Source: Marmoricola sp. URHB0036
GTDB taxonomy: Bacteria > Actinomycetota > Actinomycetes > Propionibacteriales > Nocardioidaceae
Length of the DNA: 64,000 bases
Assembly (NCBI RefSeq): GCF_000426045.1
Contig: NZ_AUEP01000009.1
Location: 1-64,000, forward strand
Direction of reading: 5' to 3'
How positions within the stretch are numbered: position 1 is the first letter of the stretch; the number at the start of each line of letters is the position of its first letter. Position numbers and translations under genes: made by a program. Under the pieces are notes generated by a model that worked only from the letters and a program-made list of their open reading frames with translations, was not told where the DNA came from and did not search any database. This document shows positions 40,931 through 50,663 of this stretch, in pieces.

Positions 40931-42256
40931 TCAGCGCCTGGCCCGCTTGCGGGACTCCTTGCGCTCGCGCGCGATCTCGGAGCGGTAGGCGTGGAAGTCG
41001 ACCTCCATGGTGTGCCGCTTGGAGGCGACGAACCGCTTGCGCAACGCCTGGTCGTACGACGCGATCTGGGCGCGCATCTCCCGGACCGAAGGGAGCCTGC
41101 CGGCTGCGGTGACCAGGTCGCCGATCCACTCGGCCTGCGCCTCGGCCAGCGGCATGATCGCCCCGAGCGGCTGGATCAGCCCGACGAAGTAGAGCCCGGG
41201 ATGGTCCGGGTGCACCACGCGCCGATAGAGCTCGACGTGGTTGTCCTCGGCGCGCACGACCTCGTCACCGAGGAACGGGAAGGTGACCTTGTAGCCGGTG
41301 CAGTAGACGACCACGTCGTACTCCCCCGAGCTGCCGTCGGCGAAGAAGACCTTGGACCCCTCGAAGCGGTCGATCGTCGGTCGCACGGTGATGTCGCCGT
41401 GACCCAGGCGGCTGAGCAGGTCCTGGCTGACCGTCGGGTGCGCGTGCAGCACGGCGTGGTCGGGCTCGGGAAGCCCGTAGTCGGTGACCTTGCCGAGCGA
41501 GAGCCGGAGCAGCCCGGCCATCACCGTCTGCTGCACCTTGAGCGGTGCCTTCACGAGCGGTGAGTCGGTGAGCCGGTCGGTCGGGATGCCGAACATGTAC
41601 TTGGGCAGGATGTGCGCGCCGCGTCGCATGGCCAGGTCGGTCGAGCGGGCCACACGCGACGACTCCACGGCGATGTCGCAGGCCGAGTTGCCGATGCCGA
41701 GGACGAGCACGCGCTTGTCCACCAGCGGCTCGGGCGTGCGGTAGTAGTGCGCGTGCAGCTGCGTCCCGGGGAAGGAATCGGCACCGGGGAAGGACGGCTC
41801 GGGCCAGCGCGGGTCCCAGTGGTGGCCGTTGGCGACCACGACCTCCCGGTAGCGACGGGTCTCGGGCTCGCCGCCGTCGCGCGAGCGCACGGTCACCTCG
41901 TAGCCGTTGCCGACCGGGGCGACGCGAGTGACCTCGGTGCGGAAGGTGATCGTGTCGCGGAGGCCGAAGTGGTCGACGTAGTCGTCGAAGTACTGCGCGA
42001 TCTGGCGGTGGTCGGGGTAGTCCGGGAGCGACTCGGGCATCGGGTAGGCGGCGTACTCCATCATCTGCCGCGAGGTGTTGATGTGCAGCGACTCGTAGGC
42101 CGAGGACATCTCGTTGTCGTTGCCGTAGCGCCAGTTGCCGCCGATGCCGCTGCCGGCCTCGAAGCAGTCGAACGCGACGCCGCGGGACGCGAGGACCTGG
42201 GCGACGGTGATCCCCGACGACCCCGCTCCGATGATGCAGACCTGGGGTTGGTGCAT
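40931..42256 (-). CDS. Flavin-containing monooxygenase (FMO/BVMO family)
   Basis: The 441-residue enzyme has FAD motif IIGAGSSGITVAQ (8-20), the FMO fingerprint F162-G164-H168-Y172 (FPGTQLHAHYY), NADPH motif VLVLGIGNSACDIA (184-196) and a late YCTGYKVTFPFL. It inserts one oxygen into a ketone, N or S centre using NADPH. TAGGAT (complement of 42265-42270) is 8 nt before ATG 42256. A role for trimethylamine oxidation is possible given the quaternary-amine genes nearby but is not shown. Confidence 0.9.
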   Translation of the reverse strand: MHQPQVCIIGAGSSGITVAQVLASRGVAFDCFEAGSGIGGNWRYGNDNEMSSAYESLHINTSRQMMEYAAYPMPESLPDYPDHRQIAQYFDDYVDHFGLRDTITFRTEVTRVAPVGNGYEVTVRSRDGGEPETRRYREVVVANGHHWDPRWPEPSFPGADSFPGTQLHAHYYRTPEPLVDKRVLVLGIGNSACDIAVESSRVARSTDLAMRRGAHILPKYMFGIPTDRLTDSPLVKAPLKVQQTVMAGLLRLSLGKVTDYGLPEPDHAVLHAHPTVSQDLLSRLGHGDITVRPTIDRFEGSKVFFADGSSGEYDVVVYCTGYKVTFPFLGDEVVRAEDNHVELYRRVVHPDHPGLYFVGLIQPLGAIMPLAEAQAEWIGDLVTAAGRLPSVREMRAQIASYDQALRKRFVASKRHTMEVDFHAYRSEIARERKESRKRARR

Positions 42257-42264
42257 GGCGCCCG

Positions 42265-42287
42265 ATCCTATGCCCCGCGGGTAGATT
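42265..42287. promoter_or_regulatory. Divergent leaderless promoters
   Basis: TAGGAT (minus, 42270-42265) serves the monooxygenase and TAGATT (plus, 42282-42287) the peptidase; they stand 8 and 6 nt before ATG and GTG. The two -10 boxes are only 11 bp apart, so the promoters must compete. Confidence 0.5.
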
Positions 42288-42293
42288 GCCGGA

Positions 42294-44246
42294 GTGACGA
42301 TTCTCGACGACGCCCGCGAGGGCATGAACCCCGACATCCGCATCCAGGACGACCTCTTCGGCCACGTCAACGGTGCCTGGCTGGACACCGCGGAGATCCC
42401 TGGCGACCGCTCGTCGTGGGGCCCGTTCGTGATGCTCGCCGACACCGCCGAGGAGCACGTCCGCGAGATCATCGAGGGCGCGGCCGCCGGTGAGGTCCAC
42501 GGCCCCGAGGCCAAGAAGATCGGTGACCTGTTCGGCAGCTTCATGGACGAGGAGCGTGTCGAGGCGCTCGGCCACACGCCGATCCTGCCGCTGCTCGAGC
42601 AGATCGAGGGCATCACCGACCTCGCCGAGCTGGCGACCTTCCTCGGTGCCTTCGAGCGCCGCGGCGGCAGCGGCTTCTTCGGGTCGTACGTCGACTCCGA
42701 CGACCGCAACTCCGACCGCTACATCGTCAACGTCCTGCAGGGCGGCATCGGGCTGCCCGACGAGAGCTACTACCGCGAGGAGAAGTTCGCGGAGATCCGC
42801 GAGAAGTACCTCGCCTACCTCACCCGCATCCTCACCTTGGCCGAGCGTCCCGATCCCGAGGGCACGGCCGCCCTGGTCGTCGCACTGGAGACCCGGCTGG
42901 CCAAGGGCCACTGGGAGCGGGCCGAGACGCGCGACGTCATCAAGACCTACAACCTCACCCCCCTCCACGAGCTGAGGGCGACCCTGCCGAGCTTCGACTT
43001 CGACGCCTGGATCACCGCGCTGGGTGGCAGCGAGGCGACGATCGCCGAGACCGTCGTACGGCAGCCGTCGTACCTCGCCCACCTCGAGACGGTGCTCGCC
43101 GGCACCCCGATCGAGGACTGGCGAGCGTTCCTCACGGTGCGAGCGATCCGCACTGCTGCGGCGTACCTCTCGGGCGCGTTCGTCGAGGCCAACTTCGACT
43201 TCTACGGCCGCACCCTGTCCGGCACGCCCGAGCTGCGGGCGCGGTGGAAGCGGGGCGTCGGCCTGGTCGAGGGTGCGCTCGGCGAGGCGGTCGGACGCGA
43301 GTACGTCGCCCGGCACTTCCCGCCGCGGTCGAAGGAGATGATGGACGAGCTGGTCGCCAACCTGCTCGAGGCCTACCGTCGCTCGATCACCGACCTCGAC
43401 TGGATGACCGAGGAGACCAAGCAGCGGGCCTTCGAGAAGCTGGACACCTTCGTGCCGAAGATCGGCTACCCGAAGAAGTTCCGCGACTACTCCGACCTCG
43501 AGATCAGCGCCGACGACCTGCTCGGCAACGTGCTGGCCGCCACTGCGTTCGAGACCGACCGCGAACTGCGCAAGATCGGCGCCCCCGTCGACCGCGACGA
43601 GTGGTTCATGCTGCCGCAGACCGTGAATGCCTACTACAACCCGGGCACCAACGAGATCTGCTTCCCGGCCGGCATCCTGCAGCGGCCGTTCTTCGATGCC
43701 GATGCCGACCCGGCCGAGAACTACGGCGGCATCGGTGCCGTCATCGGTCACGAGATCGGCCACGGCTTCGACGACCAGGGCGCCCAGTTCGACGGCAAGG
43801 GCAACCTCAACGACTGGTGGACCGCCGAGGACAAGGCGGCCTTCGAGGTGAAGTCGAAGGCGCTGATCGACCAGTACGACCGCTTCGAGCCCCGCGAGCT
43901 CCCGGGCGAGCACGTCAACGGCGCCCTGACCGTCGGCGAGAACATCGGCGACCTCGGTGGCCTGACGATCGGCCACCGCGCGTACCTCATCTCGATCGAG
44001 GGCCAGGACGTCCCGGTGCGCGACGACCTGACCGGCCCGCAGCGGCTGTTCCTGAACTGGGCCTACGTGTGGCGCACCAAGCGCCGCAAGGAGCTGGCGA
44101 TGCAATACCTCACCACCGACCCGCACAGCCCCCCGGAGTTCCGCGCCAACATCGCCCGCAACCTCGTCGAGTTCCACCAGGCCTTCGACGTACAGCCCGG
44201 CGACGGCCTCTGGCTCGACCCCGAGGACCGCGTCCGCATCTGGTAG
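42294..44246 (+). CDS. M13-family zinc metallopeptidase (PepO/neprilysin-like)
   Basis: The 650-residue peptidase has zinc motif HEIGH (His486, Glu487, His490), third ligand Glu549 in ENIGDLGG, the substrate motif NAYYNP and the C-terminal RCxW-like end replaced by DRVRIW. No signal peptide or membrane anchor is visible, so it is cytoplasmic or exported by another way, and acts on short peptides. GTG 42294 has TAGATT 6 nt upstream. A mosaic repeat array follows its stop. Confidence 0.93.
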   Translation: MTILDDAREGMNPDIRIQDDLFGHVNGAWLDTAEIPGDRSSWGPFVMLADTAEEHVREIIEGAAAGEVHGPEAKKIGDLFGSFMDEERVEALGHTPILPLLEQIEGITDLAELATFLGAFERRGGSGFFGSYVDSDDRNSDRYIVNVLQGGIGLPDESYYREEKFAEIREKYLAYLTRILTLAERPDPEGTAALVVALETRLAKGHWERAETRDVIKTYNLTPLHELRATLPSFDFDAWITALGGSEATIAETVVRQPSYLAHLETVLAGTPIEDWRAFLTVRAIRTAAAYLSGAFVEANFDFYGRTLSGTPELRARWKRGVGLVEGALGEAVGREYVARHFPPRSKEMMDELVANLLEAYRRSITDLDWMTEETKQRAFEKLDTFVPKIGYPKKFRDYSDLEISADDLLGNVLAATAFETDRELRKIGAPVDRDEWFMLPQTVNAYYNPGTNEICFPAGILQRPFFDADADPAENYGGIGAVIGHEIGHGFDDQGAQFDGKGNLNDWWTAEDKAAFEVKSKALIDQYDRFEPRELPGEHVNGALTVGENIGDLGGLTIGHRAYLISIEGQDVPVRDDLTGPQRLFLNWAYVWRTKRRKELAMQYLTTDPHSPPEFRANIARNLVEFHQAFDVQPGDGLWLDPEDRVRIW

Positions 44247-44248
44247 CC

Positions 44249-44540
44249 GCCGACCGGGCCCTTCTGGTTGCTCGTACGACGCCGACCGGGCCCTTCTGGT
44301 TGCTCCTACGACGCCGACCGGGCAGTTCTGGTTGCTCCTATGACGCCGACCGGGCAGTTCTGGTTGCTCGTACGACGCCGAGCGGGCACTCGATGCTCGA
44401 GCCCGCCGAGTGGGAGCATCGTGCATCCGGTGCCCGGTCGACGGCCTCACAGCAACCAGAAGTGCCCGCTCGGCGTACCTCGCGCAACCAGAGGTGCCCT
44501 CTCACCGCGCTTCAGGCAACCAGAAGTGCCCGGTCGGCGG
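44249..44540. repeat. Mosaic array: four 32-bp direct units plus three inverted units
   Basis: Units of exactly 32 bp begin GCCGACCGGGC and contain TTCTGGTTGCTC; they lie at 44249-44280, 44281-44312, 44313-44344 and 44345-44376, with a partial fifth from 44377. After an inner hairpin (CGATGCTC/GAGCATCG) come three inverted units around 44450-44478, 44481-44509 and 44513-44540, each with GCAACCAGA(A/G)GTGCCC. The arms could pair into one long structure. No cas genes and no spacers: the units abut. The rest of 44247-44632 holds no gene. Confidence 0.9.
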
Positions 44541-44632
44541 GACTAGAACTGGCCTGTCGATGTCTTGTGGGGGTGCCGTGCGCGGGGATAGCCTGAGGCA
44601 TCAGTGGTGCGTATCACGAAACGAGTCTCACC

Positions 44633-45493
44633 ATGCGCAACAAGTTGCACCGCGGTCGACAGACCAAGAACGAGGCCATCCAGCGCCTGCTCGAGCATGC
44701 TCGCTACGAGGTGCTGCCCACGGCCACGACCGAGGAGAAGGTGCTCGCCTCGGTGCCGAAGGACGTCGCCGTCACGGTGACCGCCTCGGCCTCCAAGGGG
44801 CTCGAGGCGACGCTGACGCTGGCGGAGTCGCTGGCCAGGGCCGGGTACATGGCGGTGCCCCACCTCGCCGCCCGCATGATCCACGACTTCAACGAGGTCG
44901 AGGAGATCCGCGCGCGGCTCGGCGAGGCGGGCATCACCGCGGTCTTCGTCCCCGGCGGTGACGCCGACCCGGTGGGGGTCTACCCCGACTCGTTCAGCCT
45001 GCTCGAGGACCTGAACCGGCTGGAGAAGCCGTTCACGCACGTCGGCATCGCGGGGTACCCGGAGTCGCACCCCAAGATCCACGACGACCTCACCGTCCAG
45101 GCGATGTGGGACAAGCGCCGGCACGCCACCCACATCGTCAGCAACCTGACCTTCGACGCCGGCGCGGTGAGGACCTGGGTCGACCGGATGCGCGCCCGCG
45201 GCATCACCCAGCCCGTCCTGCTCGGGCTGCCCGGCCCGATCGACCGCGCCAAGCTGCTCTCGATGGCCACCAAGATCGGCGTCGGGGAGTCGACCCGCTT
45301 CCTGTCCAAGAACGCCGGCTTCTTCGCCAAGCTCGCGGCACCCGGTGGCTGGACCGGTCAGCGATTCCTCGAGGAGGTCGCCATCACGGCGATGAAGCCG
45401 GAGTCCCTCATCGAGGGCCTGCACGTCTTCACCTTCAACCAGATCGCCGCGACCGAGGCCTGGCGCCAGGAGATGCTCGAGAAGCTGCACTGA
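44633..45493 (+). CDS. Methylenetetrahydrofolate reductase-like protein (MetF family)
   Basis: The 286-residue TIM-barrel protein has the MTHFR pattern VTVTASASKGLEATLTLAESL (substrate loop), YMAVPHLAARM (folate side), GGDADPVGVY and GVAGYPESHP-like IAGYPESHPKI. It interconverts methyl-THF and methylene-THF with FAD. It ends convergent with the corrinoid operon; in methyl-group catabolism it would run in the oxidative direction. A gene for methionine synthase is not near, which favours catabolism. ATG 44633 is 39 nt after TAGCCT, so this gene has a leader. Confidence 0.88.
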   Translation: MRNKLHRGRQTKNEAIQRLLEHARYEVLPTATTEEKVLASVPKDVAVTVTASASKGLEATLTLAESLARAGYMAVPHLAARMIHDFNEVEEIRARLGEAGITAVFVPGGDADPVGVYPDSFSLLEDLNRLEKPFTHVGIAGYPESHPKIHDDLTVQAMWDKRRHATHIVSNLTFDAGAVRTWVDRMRARGITQPVLLGLPGPIDRAKLLSMATKIGVGESTRFLSKNAGFFAKLAAPGGWTGQRFLEEVAITAMKPESLIEGLHVFTFNQIAATEAWRQEMLEKLH

Positions 45494-45572
45494 CTGGTTC
45501 GTCGTACCGAACGGACAGGGCGGGCGGGCGAATCTGGAGGCGGTGGGCCGAAGTATCGCCGGCCCGGGTGCA

Positions 45573-45596
45573 GTTTCCCCGGGCGCCCGGGGAAAC
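45573..45596. terminator. Perfect 24-bp palindrome between convergent operons
   Basis: GTTTCCCCGGGC is followed at once by its exact complement, giving a 12-bp stem of high stability just 2 bp beyond the DUF1638 stop and 80 bp after the MetF-like stop. It probably ends transcription in both directions. Confidence 0.6.
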
Positions 45597-45598
45597 CA

Positions 45599-46243
45599 TC
45601 AGTCCCCGACGAGCCGCTCCAGGGCTCGTTCGAGGCCGCCGTTGCCCGTGGGTACGACGGTGAGGGGCAGGCCCAGCCGGGCGGCGGCGTCCTCGGCCAG
45701 GGCACGCAGCTCGGGGGTCTCGTCCTGGGCCAGCCAGACGACGCGCGTGTAGTGGCGGAAGTACTCCTCGCGCAGCTCGGGCCACCGGTCGAGACCGAGC
45801 TCGGTCTCGATGGTGCGCGCGAACGACTTCACCAGGAAGTCGGTGAGCAGGTAGGTACCGGGCTGGTCGGCGAAGAACGCCTCGATCCGGCCGGCGCCGG
45901 CGTACACGTCGTAGCAGTGCAGCCCCTCCAGCCGCCGCAGTCCCAGCCGCTCGCAGACGTCGTCGAGGGCGCCGTAGGTGCCGCAGTCGGCGTACCCCAC
46001 CACGACGGAGTCGTACGACGAGGCGAGCGACTCGGCCAGCCTGGCGACCTCACCGGCGATCTTCTGCGGCTGGTTGTGCAGCAGCGGGGGAAGCGGGTGT
46101 ACGTCGACCGGCCAGCCGTGCTGCTCGACGATCCGACCAGCCGGCTGGGCGATCGCGCCGCACGCGATCAGCGCCGTCCTAGGGGAAGGCGAGGAGGTCG
46201 ACGAACCGGTCGTTGAACTCAGGACGGTCGGAGAGCTCGACAT
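45599..46243 (-). CDS. DUF1638 protein of corrinoid methyltransferase operon
   Basis: The protein contains [57 protein letters not shown] and [10 protein letters not shown], the DUF1638 core with conserved Cys, His and Tyr. The family occurs next to methylamine and betaine methyltransferases; its role is unknown, perhaps cofactor or corrinoid handling. The best start is ATG 46243 behind GGAGGAGG, inside the activator gene (65-bp overlap), giving 214 residues. No standard start codon exists nearer the domain, only CTG 46171. Confidence 0.8.
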   Translation of the reverse strand: MSSSPTVLSSTTGSSTSSPSPRTALIACGAIAQPAGRIVEQHGWPVDVHPLPPLLHNQPQKIAGEVARLAESLASSYDSVVVGYADCGTYGALDDVCERLGLRRLEGLHCYDVYAGAGRIEAFFADQPGTYLLTDFLVKSFARTIETELGLDRWPELREEYFRHYTRVVWLAQDETPELRALAEDAAARLGLPLTVVPTGNGGLERALERLVGD

Positions 46244-48131
46244 ACTCCACCTCCTCCAGCAGCGTGGTCGCGCCGGCGCGCTCGCGCAGCGACAACAGGG
46301 CCATCTTCGCTCCCTCGCCGGCGACGTTGCCGGCGGAGACGATGCGCAGCACCGGCAGCTTGGGCACCAGGCCGATGCGGATCGCGGAGGCGGGCGACAG
46401 GTAGGAGCCGAACGAGCCGGCGAGCAGCACCTGCTGGAGGTCTCCGGCTTCGAGACCGAGCTGCTCGAGCAGCAACGTCCAGCCGGTCGAGATCGCGGCC
46501 TTGGCGAACTGCAGCTCACGGACGTCGCGCTGGGAGAGGTAGACCGTCTCGGCCACCTCGGTCTCCGGCGTCGGCTGGTGCAGCACAAAGACCCGCTCCT
46601 CGCCGATCTTCACGAGCCGGTGGGACAGACCGGGAGCGATCTCGGCAGCGGTCTCGTCGGGGACGAAGCGACCGCTGTGGTCGAGGAGGCCGACCTTGGC
46701 CAGCTCCGCCACGGCGTCGACCAGTCCCGACCCGCACAGTCCGCGCGGCTCGACGTCGCCGATCACCGAGAGCTCCACGGTGCCGGCCGTGTCGAGCTTG
46801 ATCACCTCGATGGCGCCGTCGGCAGCGCGCATGCCGCACCGGATCGCACCACCCTCGAAGGCAGGACCGGCGGGGGCAGCGGTGGAGACGATGGTGTCGC
46901 CGTTGCTGAGCACGATCTCGCAGTTGGTGCCGACGTCGATGAACAGGCGGGTGCGCTTGTCGCGGTCCATGCCGGTGGCCAGCATGCCGGCGACGATGTC
47001 ACCGCCGACGTAGGCGCCGAGTGCCGGGAAGAAGGCCGCGCGAGCCCGTGGATGGAGGTGCAGTCCGATGTCGTCGGCGAGCACGACGGGCGGTTGCGAC
47101 GTGGTCTGCACGAACGGCGCCACCCCGAGCGGCTCGGGGTCGATGCCCAGCACCAGCGCGGTCATGGTGGCGTTGCCGGCGATCGCGACCTCGTAGACGA
47201 AGGCCGGATCGACACCGCCCTCCTTGCAGACCTGGAGCGCGAGCTCGTCGAGGGTCTCCCCGGCCAGCGACTGGAGCCGGCCGAGTGCCTCGGGATCCAT
47301 CATCGTGGCGCTGATCCGCGTGATCACGTCGCCGCCGAAGGGCTGCTGCTTGTTCAGCCGGGAGGCCACGGCGACCGGGGTGCCGAGGCCGAGGTCGAGC
47401 AGCGTCGCGACGACCGTGGTCGTGCCGAGGTCGAAGGCGATCGCGTAGCGGCGGTCGCTGGTGTCGCCGGGCTCGACGTCGATGAGCGCCTCGTCGACGA
47501 CCACGGCGGTCACCTTGAAGTCGGCCTCGCGCAGCACCTTCGGCAGCCGGCGCAGCACCGGCAGGTCGACGGTCAGCTCGAGGTCGTCGATGGCGTCGGT
47601 CAGCCGGACCAGGTCGGTGCGTTGGTCCTGGAGGCTCGGGTCGGCGAGCTCGACGTACCTCTTCTGCACGGCCGGTCGCAGGATGACCTGCCGGCCCACA
47701 CCGACGGTCGCGGCCTTGGGCCGGGTGGTCAGCGGCGGCACCTCGACCTTGAGGTCCTGGGTCGCCGTGGCGAGGCAGGCCAGCCGCCAGCCGTTGCCGA
47801 GCTCGGTGTCGGAGAAGGTACGACGGTCGTGCCGCGAGATCGGGGTGCGTACGTCGAGCCGCACCTTGCACTTGTGACAGGTGCCGTGGCCACCGCAGGT
47901 GGAGTCGATCGCGATGCCGTTCCACGACGCCGAGTCGAAGACGCTGACACCGGGCGGTACCCGGACCTCGCGGTCCTGTCCCTCGGCGACGGTGAAGGAC
48001 AGCTGCACGCGGCCGGTGCCGTCGTGCGCCTCCACGGCCGCGCCGGGCGGAGCCAGCAGACCTTCGCGGCCGACCTGCTCGAGCGAGGTGGCGAGCTCCT
48101 CGGGCGGCTGGCCCTGGACGGGGGAGCTCAC
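46179..48131 (-). CDS. Corrinoid activation protein ([2Fe-2S] + ASKHA domain, RACo/RamA-like)
   Basis: The 650-residue protein has an N-terminal plant-type ferredoxin domain with cluster ligands Cys79, Cys85, Cys88 and Cys119, a linker, and a DUF4445/ASKHA ATPase with [33 protein letters not shown] and [18 protein letters not shown]. Proteins of this type use ATP to return Co(II) corrinoid to Co(I) after accidental oxidation, needed for every B12 methyltransferase. GTG 48131 overlaps the methyltransferase stop. It would serve the corrinoid protein of this operon. Confidence 0.92.
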   Translation of the reverse strand: MSSPVQGQPPEELATSLEQVGREGLLAPPGAAVEAHDGTGRVQLSFTVAEGQDREVRVPPGVSVFDSASWNGIAIDSTCGGHGTCHKCKVRLDVRTPISRHDRRTFSDTELGNGWRLACLATATQDLKVEVPPLTTRPKAATVGVGRQVILRPAVQKRYVELADPSLQDQRTDLVRLTDAIDDLELTVDLPVLRRLPKVLREADFKVTAVVVDEALIDVEPGDTSDRRYAIAFDLGTTTVVATLLDLGLGTPVAVASRLNKQQPFGGDVITRISATMMDPEALGRLQSLAGETLDELALQVCKEGGVDPAFVYEVAIAGNATMTALVLGIDPEPLGVAPFVQTTSQPPVVLADDIGLHLHPRARAAFFPALGAYVGGDIVAGMLATGMDRDKRTRLFIDVGTNCEIVLSNGDTIVSTAAPAGPAFEGGAIRCGMRAADGAIEVIKLDTAGTVELSVIGDVEPRGLCGSGLVDAVAELAKVGLLDHSGRFVPDETAAEIAPGLSHRLVKIGEERVFVLHQPTPETEVAETVYLSQRDVRELQFAKAAISTGWTLLLEQLGLEAGDLQQVLLAGSFGSYLSPASAIRIGLVPKLPVLRIVSAGNVAGEGAKMALLSLRERAGATTLLEEVEYVELSDRPEFNDRFVDLLAFP

Positions 48132-49023
48132 GTGACGGCGGCCGCTGCCTCCTGGGCCGCTTTCTGCGCCTGGCGGTGCCGCATGATCCACTCGGAACCC
48201 CACTCGTCGTGGCCGAGCAGCAGGTCGGTCGCCTTGACGGTGGAGACCACCTCGGGCGTGCGCGCGTCCATGATGGCGCTCGTGAGCCCGGCGGTCATCG
48301 CCATCGACAGGAAGGTGCCGTTGAGCGTGTGGCGACCGGGCATGCCGAAGGAGACGTTGGAGGAGCCACAGGTCATGTTCAGACCGTAGGTGTCGCGGAT
48401 TCGGCGCATCGTCTCCAGGGTCGCGAGTCCGTTGGTGGTGTCGGCCCCGATAGGCATGGCCAGCGGGTCGATGACGATGTCCTCGAGCGCGATGCCGTAC
48501 TCCTGCGTCGCGACGCGCACGATCTTCTCCACCAGCATCAGCCGCTTGTCGGGCTCCATCGGGATCTCGTCGACGTCGTTGGGCAGCGCGATCACCGCGG
48601 CGTCGTACTTCTTGACCAGCGGCAGGATCTGCTCCATCCGCTCGTCCTCGGCGGTGATCGAGTTGACCAGCGCGCGCCCCTCGTACGCCGAGAGGCCGGC
48701 CTCCAGCGCCTCGACCACCGAGCTGTCGATGCAGATGGGCAGGTCGGTCAGCGACTGGATCATCGTCACCGCCTTGGCGAGCAGCTCGGCCTCGTCGGTC
48801 AGCGGCACGCCCATGTTGACGTCGAGCACGTCGGCGCCACCCTCGACCTGTGCCTTGACGTCGCGCTCGATCGCCGACAGGTCGCCGGCGCGGAGCTGGT
48901 CCTGGAAGATGCGGCGGCCGGTGGGGTTGATCCGCTCGCCGATGATGCAGAAGCGGTGCATGCCGCCGAGCACAACCTCCTTGGAGGCCGACCGGATCTT
49001 CGTCTCCTGAAGAGGGGCGCTCA

Positions 49024-49024
<1 letters not shown>
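48128..49024 (-). CDS. Methyl-corrinoid:tetrahydrofolate methyltransferase (MtgA/AcsE-like)
   Basis: The 298-residue pterin-binding TIM barrel shows IIGERINPTGRR, GGADVLDVNMG, ICIDSSVVEALEAGL, VNSI and the folate-binding GSSNVSFGMPGR. This is the dihydropteroate-synthase-like family that moves methyl groups between corrinoid proteins and THF. In this operon it takes the methyl group from the corrinoid protein to THF. It is coupled on both sides: TGATG with the corrinoid gene, GTGA with the activator. Confidence 0.93.
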
Positions 49025-49688
<664 letters not shown>

Positions 49689-49692
<4 letters not shown>

Positions 49693-50516
49693 GCCGTGTC
49701 CCTTTCTGGGCCCCCTGCTTGCAAGTCTGTGTGCCTCCCGCGACGGAGCAGCTCGGAGAGCTCCTCCGTGTGGGTCTTGAGCAGCCGACCGAGCTCGTCG
49801 AGCCGGTGCTCGAGCCGCGCCGTGGGGCCGGAAACCCCCACGGCGGCGACTACGTCGTTGTCAGGTCCGAAGACCGGTGCGGCGAGGCCGGCCAGGCCGA
49901 CCTCGAGCTCGTCATGGGTGACGGCGAAGCCGCGGGAGCGGGCCTGCGCGAGATCGGCGTCGAGCTCGTCGCGGGTGCCGAGGGTGTGCACGGTCGGAGT
50001 CTCGAGTCGACCGGCGGGCCGGGGCATGGCGCCCCACGCCAGCAGCACCTTGCCGAGGGCCGAGCTGTGTGGCGGGATCTCGATGTCGCTCCAGTCGCGG
50101 GCGCCGAGCAGGTAGGTGGAGTCGACGTTGGCGATGTGGGCGACCTGGTTGCCGTTGGCGACCGCGAGGTGGACGTCCTCGCCGGTGAGGTCACCGATCC
50201 GCTCCAGCGTCGGCCGGGTGAGCCTGGCCAGCTGGGCGTTGCGGTCGTGGCGGGCGGCGTAGAGCACGAACAGCGGCCCGCCGACGTACTCCCCCGGGGC
50301 GCAGCGCTCGAGCAACCGGTTGTTCTCCAGCGCCGCGAGCAGCCGGGACGTGGTGGAGCGGGCCAGGCCCAGGGCCTCGGTGGCCTCGGCGAAGGTGACC
50401 GGGTGGTCGGCCTCGACGACGTAGGTGAGCAGCGCAGCAGCACGGTCGACCGCCTGGGTCCCGCCCTGGGTGCTGGTCGTCTCGGTGCTCGACTCGGCGA
50501 GCGAACTGCTGGTCAC
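49689..50516 (-). CDS. IclR-family regulator of the corrinoid operon
   Basis: The 275-residue regulator has an IclR winged helix (AVDRAAALLTYVVEADHPVTFAE; GLARSTTSRLLAALE) and a GAF-like effector domain (SALGKVLLAW, LAQARSRGFAVTHDELEVGLAGLAAPVF). It starts at GTG 50516 and heads the operon corrinoid protein, methyltransferase, activator, DUF1638. Across the divergent region lies the MttB-type gene; two dyads there are likely its sites. Effector is probably betaine or a relative. Confidence 0.9.
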
Positions 50517-50546
50517 TCTTGACCACCCTTCCCTCTCCGGTCCAAG

Positions 50547-50590
50547 GTGTCACTACGACACTCCCACGATGTGGAACGACATGCCCACAT
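50547..50590. promoter_or_regulatory. Two dyads between IclR and MttB-type genes
   Basis: GTGTC-actac-GACAC (50547-50561) and ATGTGG-N10-CCACAT (50569-50590) are perfect inverted repeats 7 bp apart in the divergent promoter region. They are candidate IclR operators controlling both halves of the pathway. Confidence 0.5.
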
Positions 50591-50663
50591 GGTGAGGCTA
50601 GGTTTGGAGACGGGCCCGGGTCAAGCACCGAGCCGAAACGAGCAGGGAAGTGCAGGGAGTCAG

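Noticed and set aside
41265-44450. 1061-codon open frame on the minus strand opposite the M13 peptidase and the monooxygenase 5' region
   Set aside because: It is a GC-bias shadow: low-complexity Asp/Gly/Val/Arg translation with no domain, antisense to a clear peptidase with catalytic motifs.
44249-44540. CRISPR array
   Set aside because: Units abut without spacers, some are inverted, and no cas genes are present.
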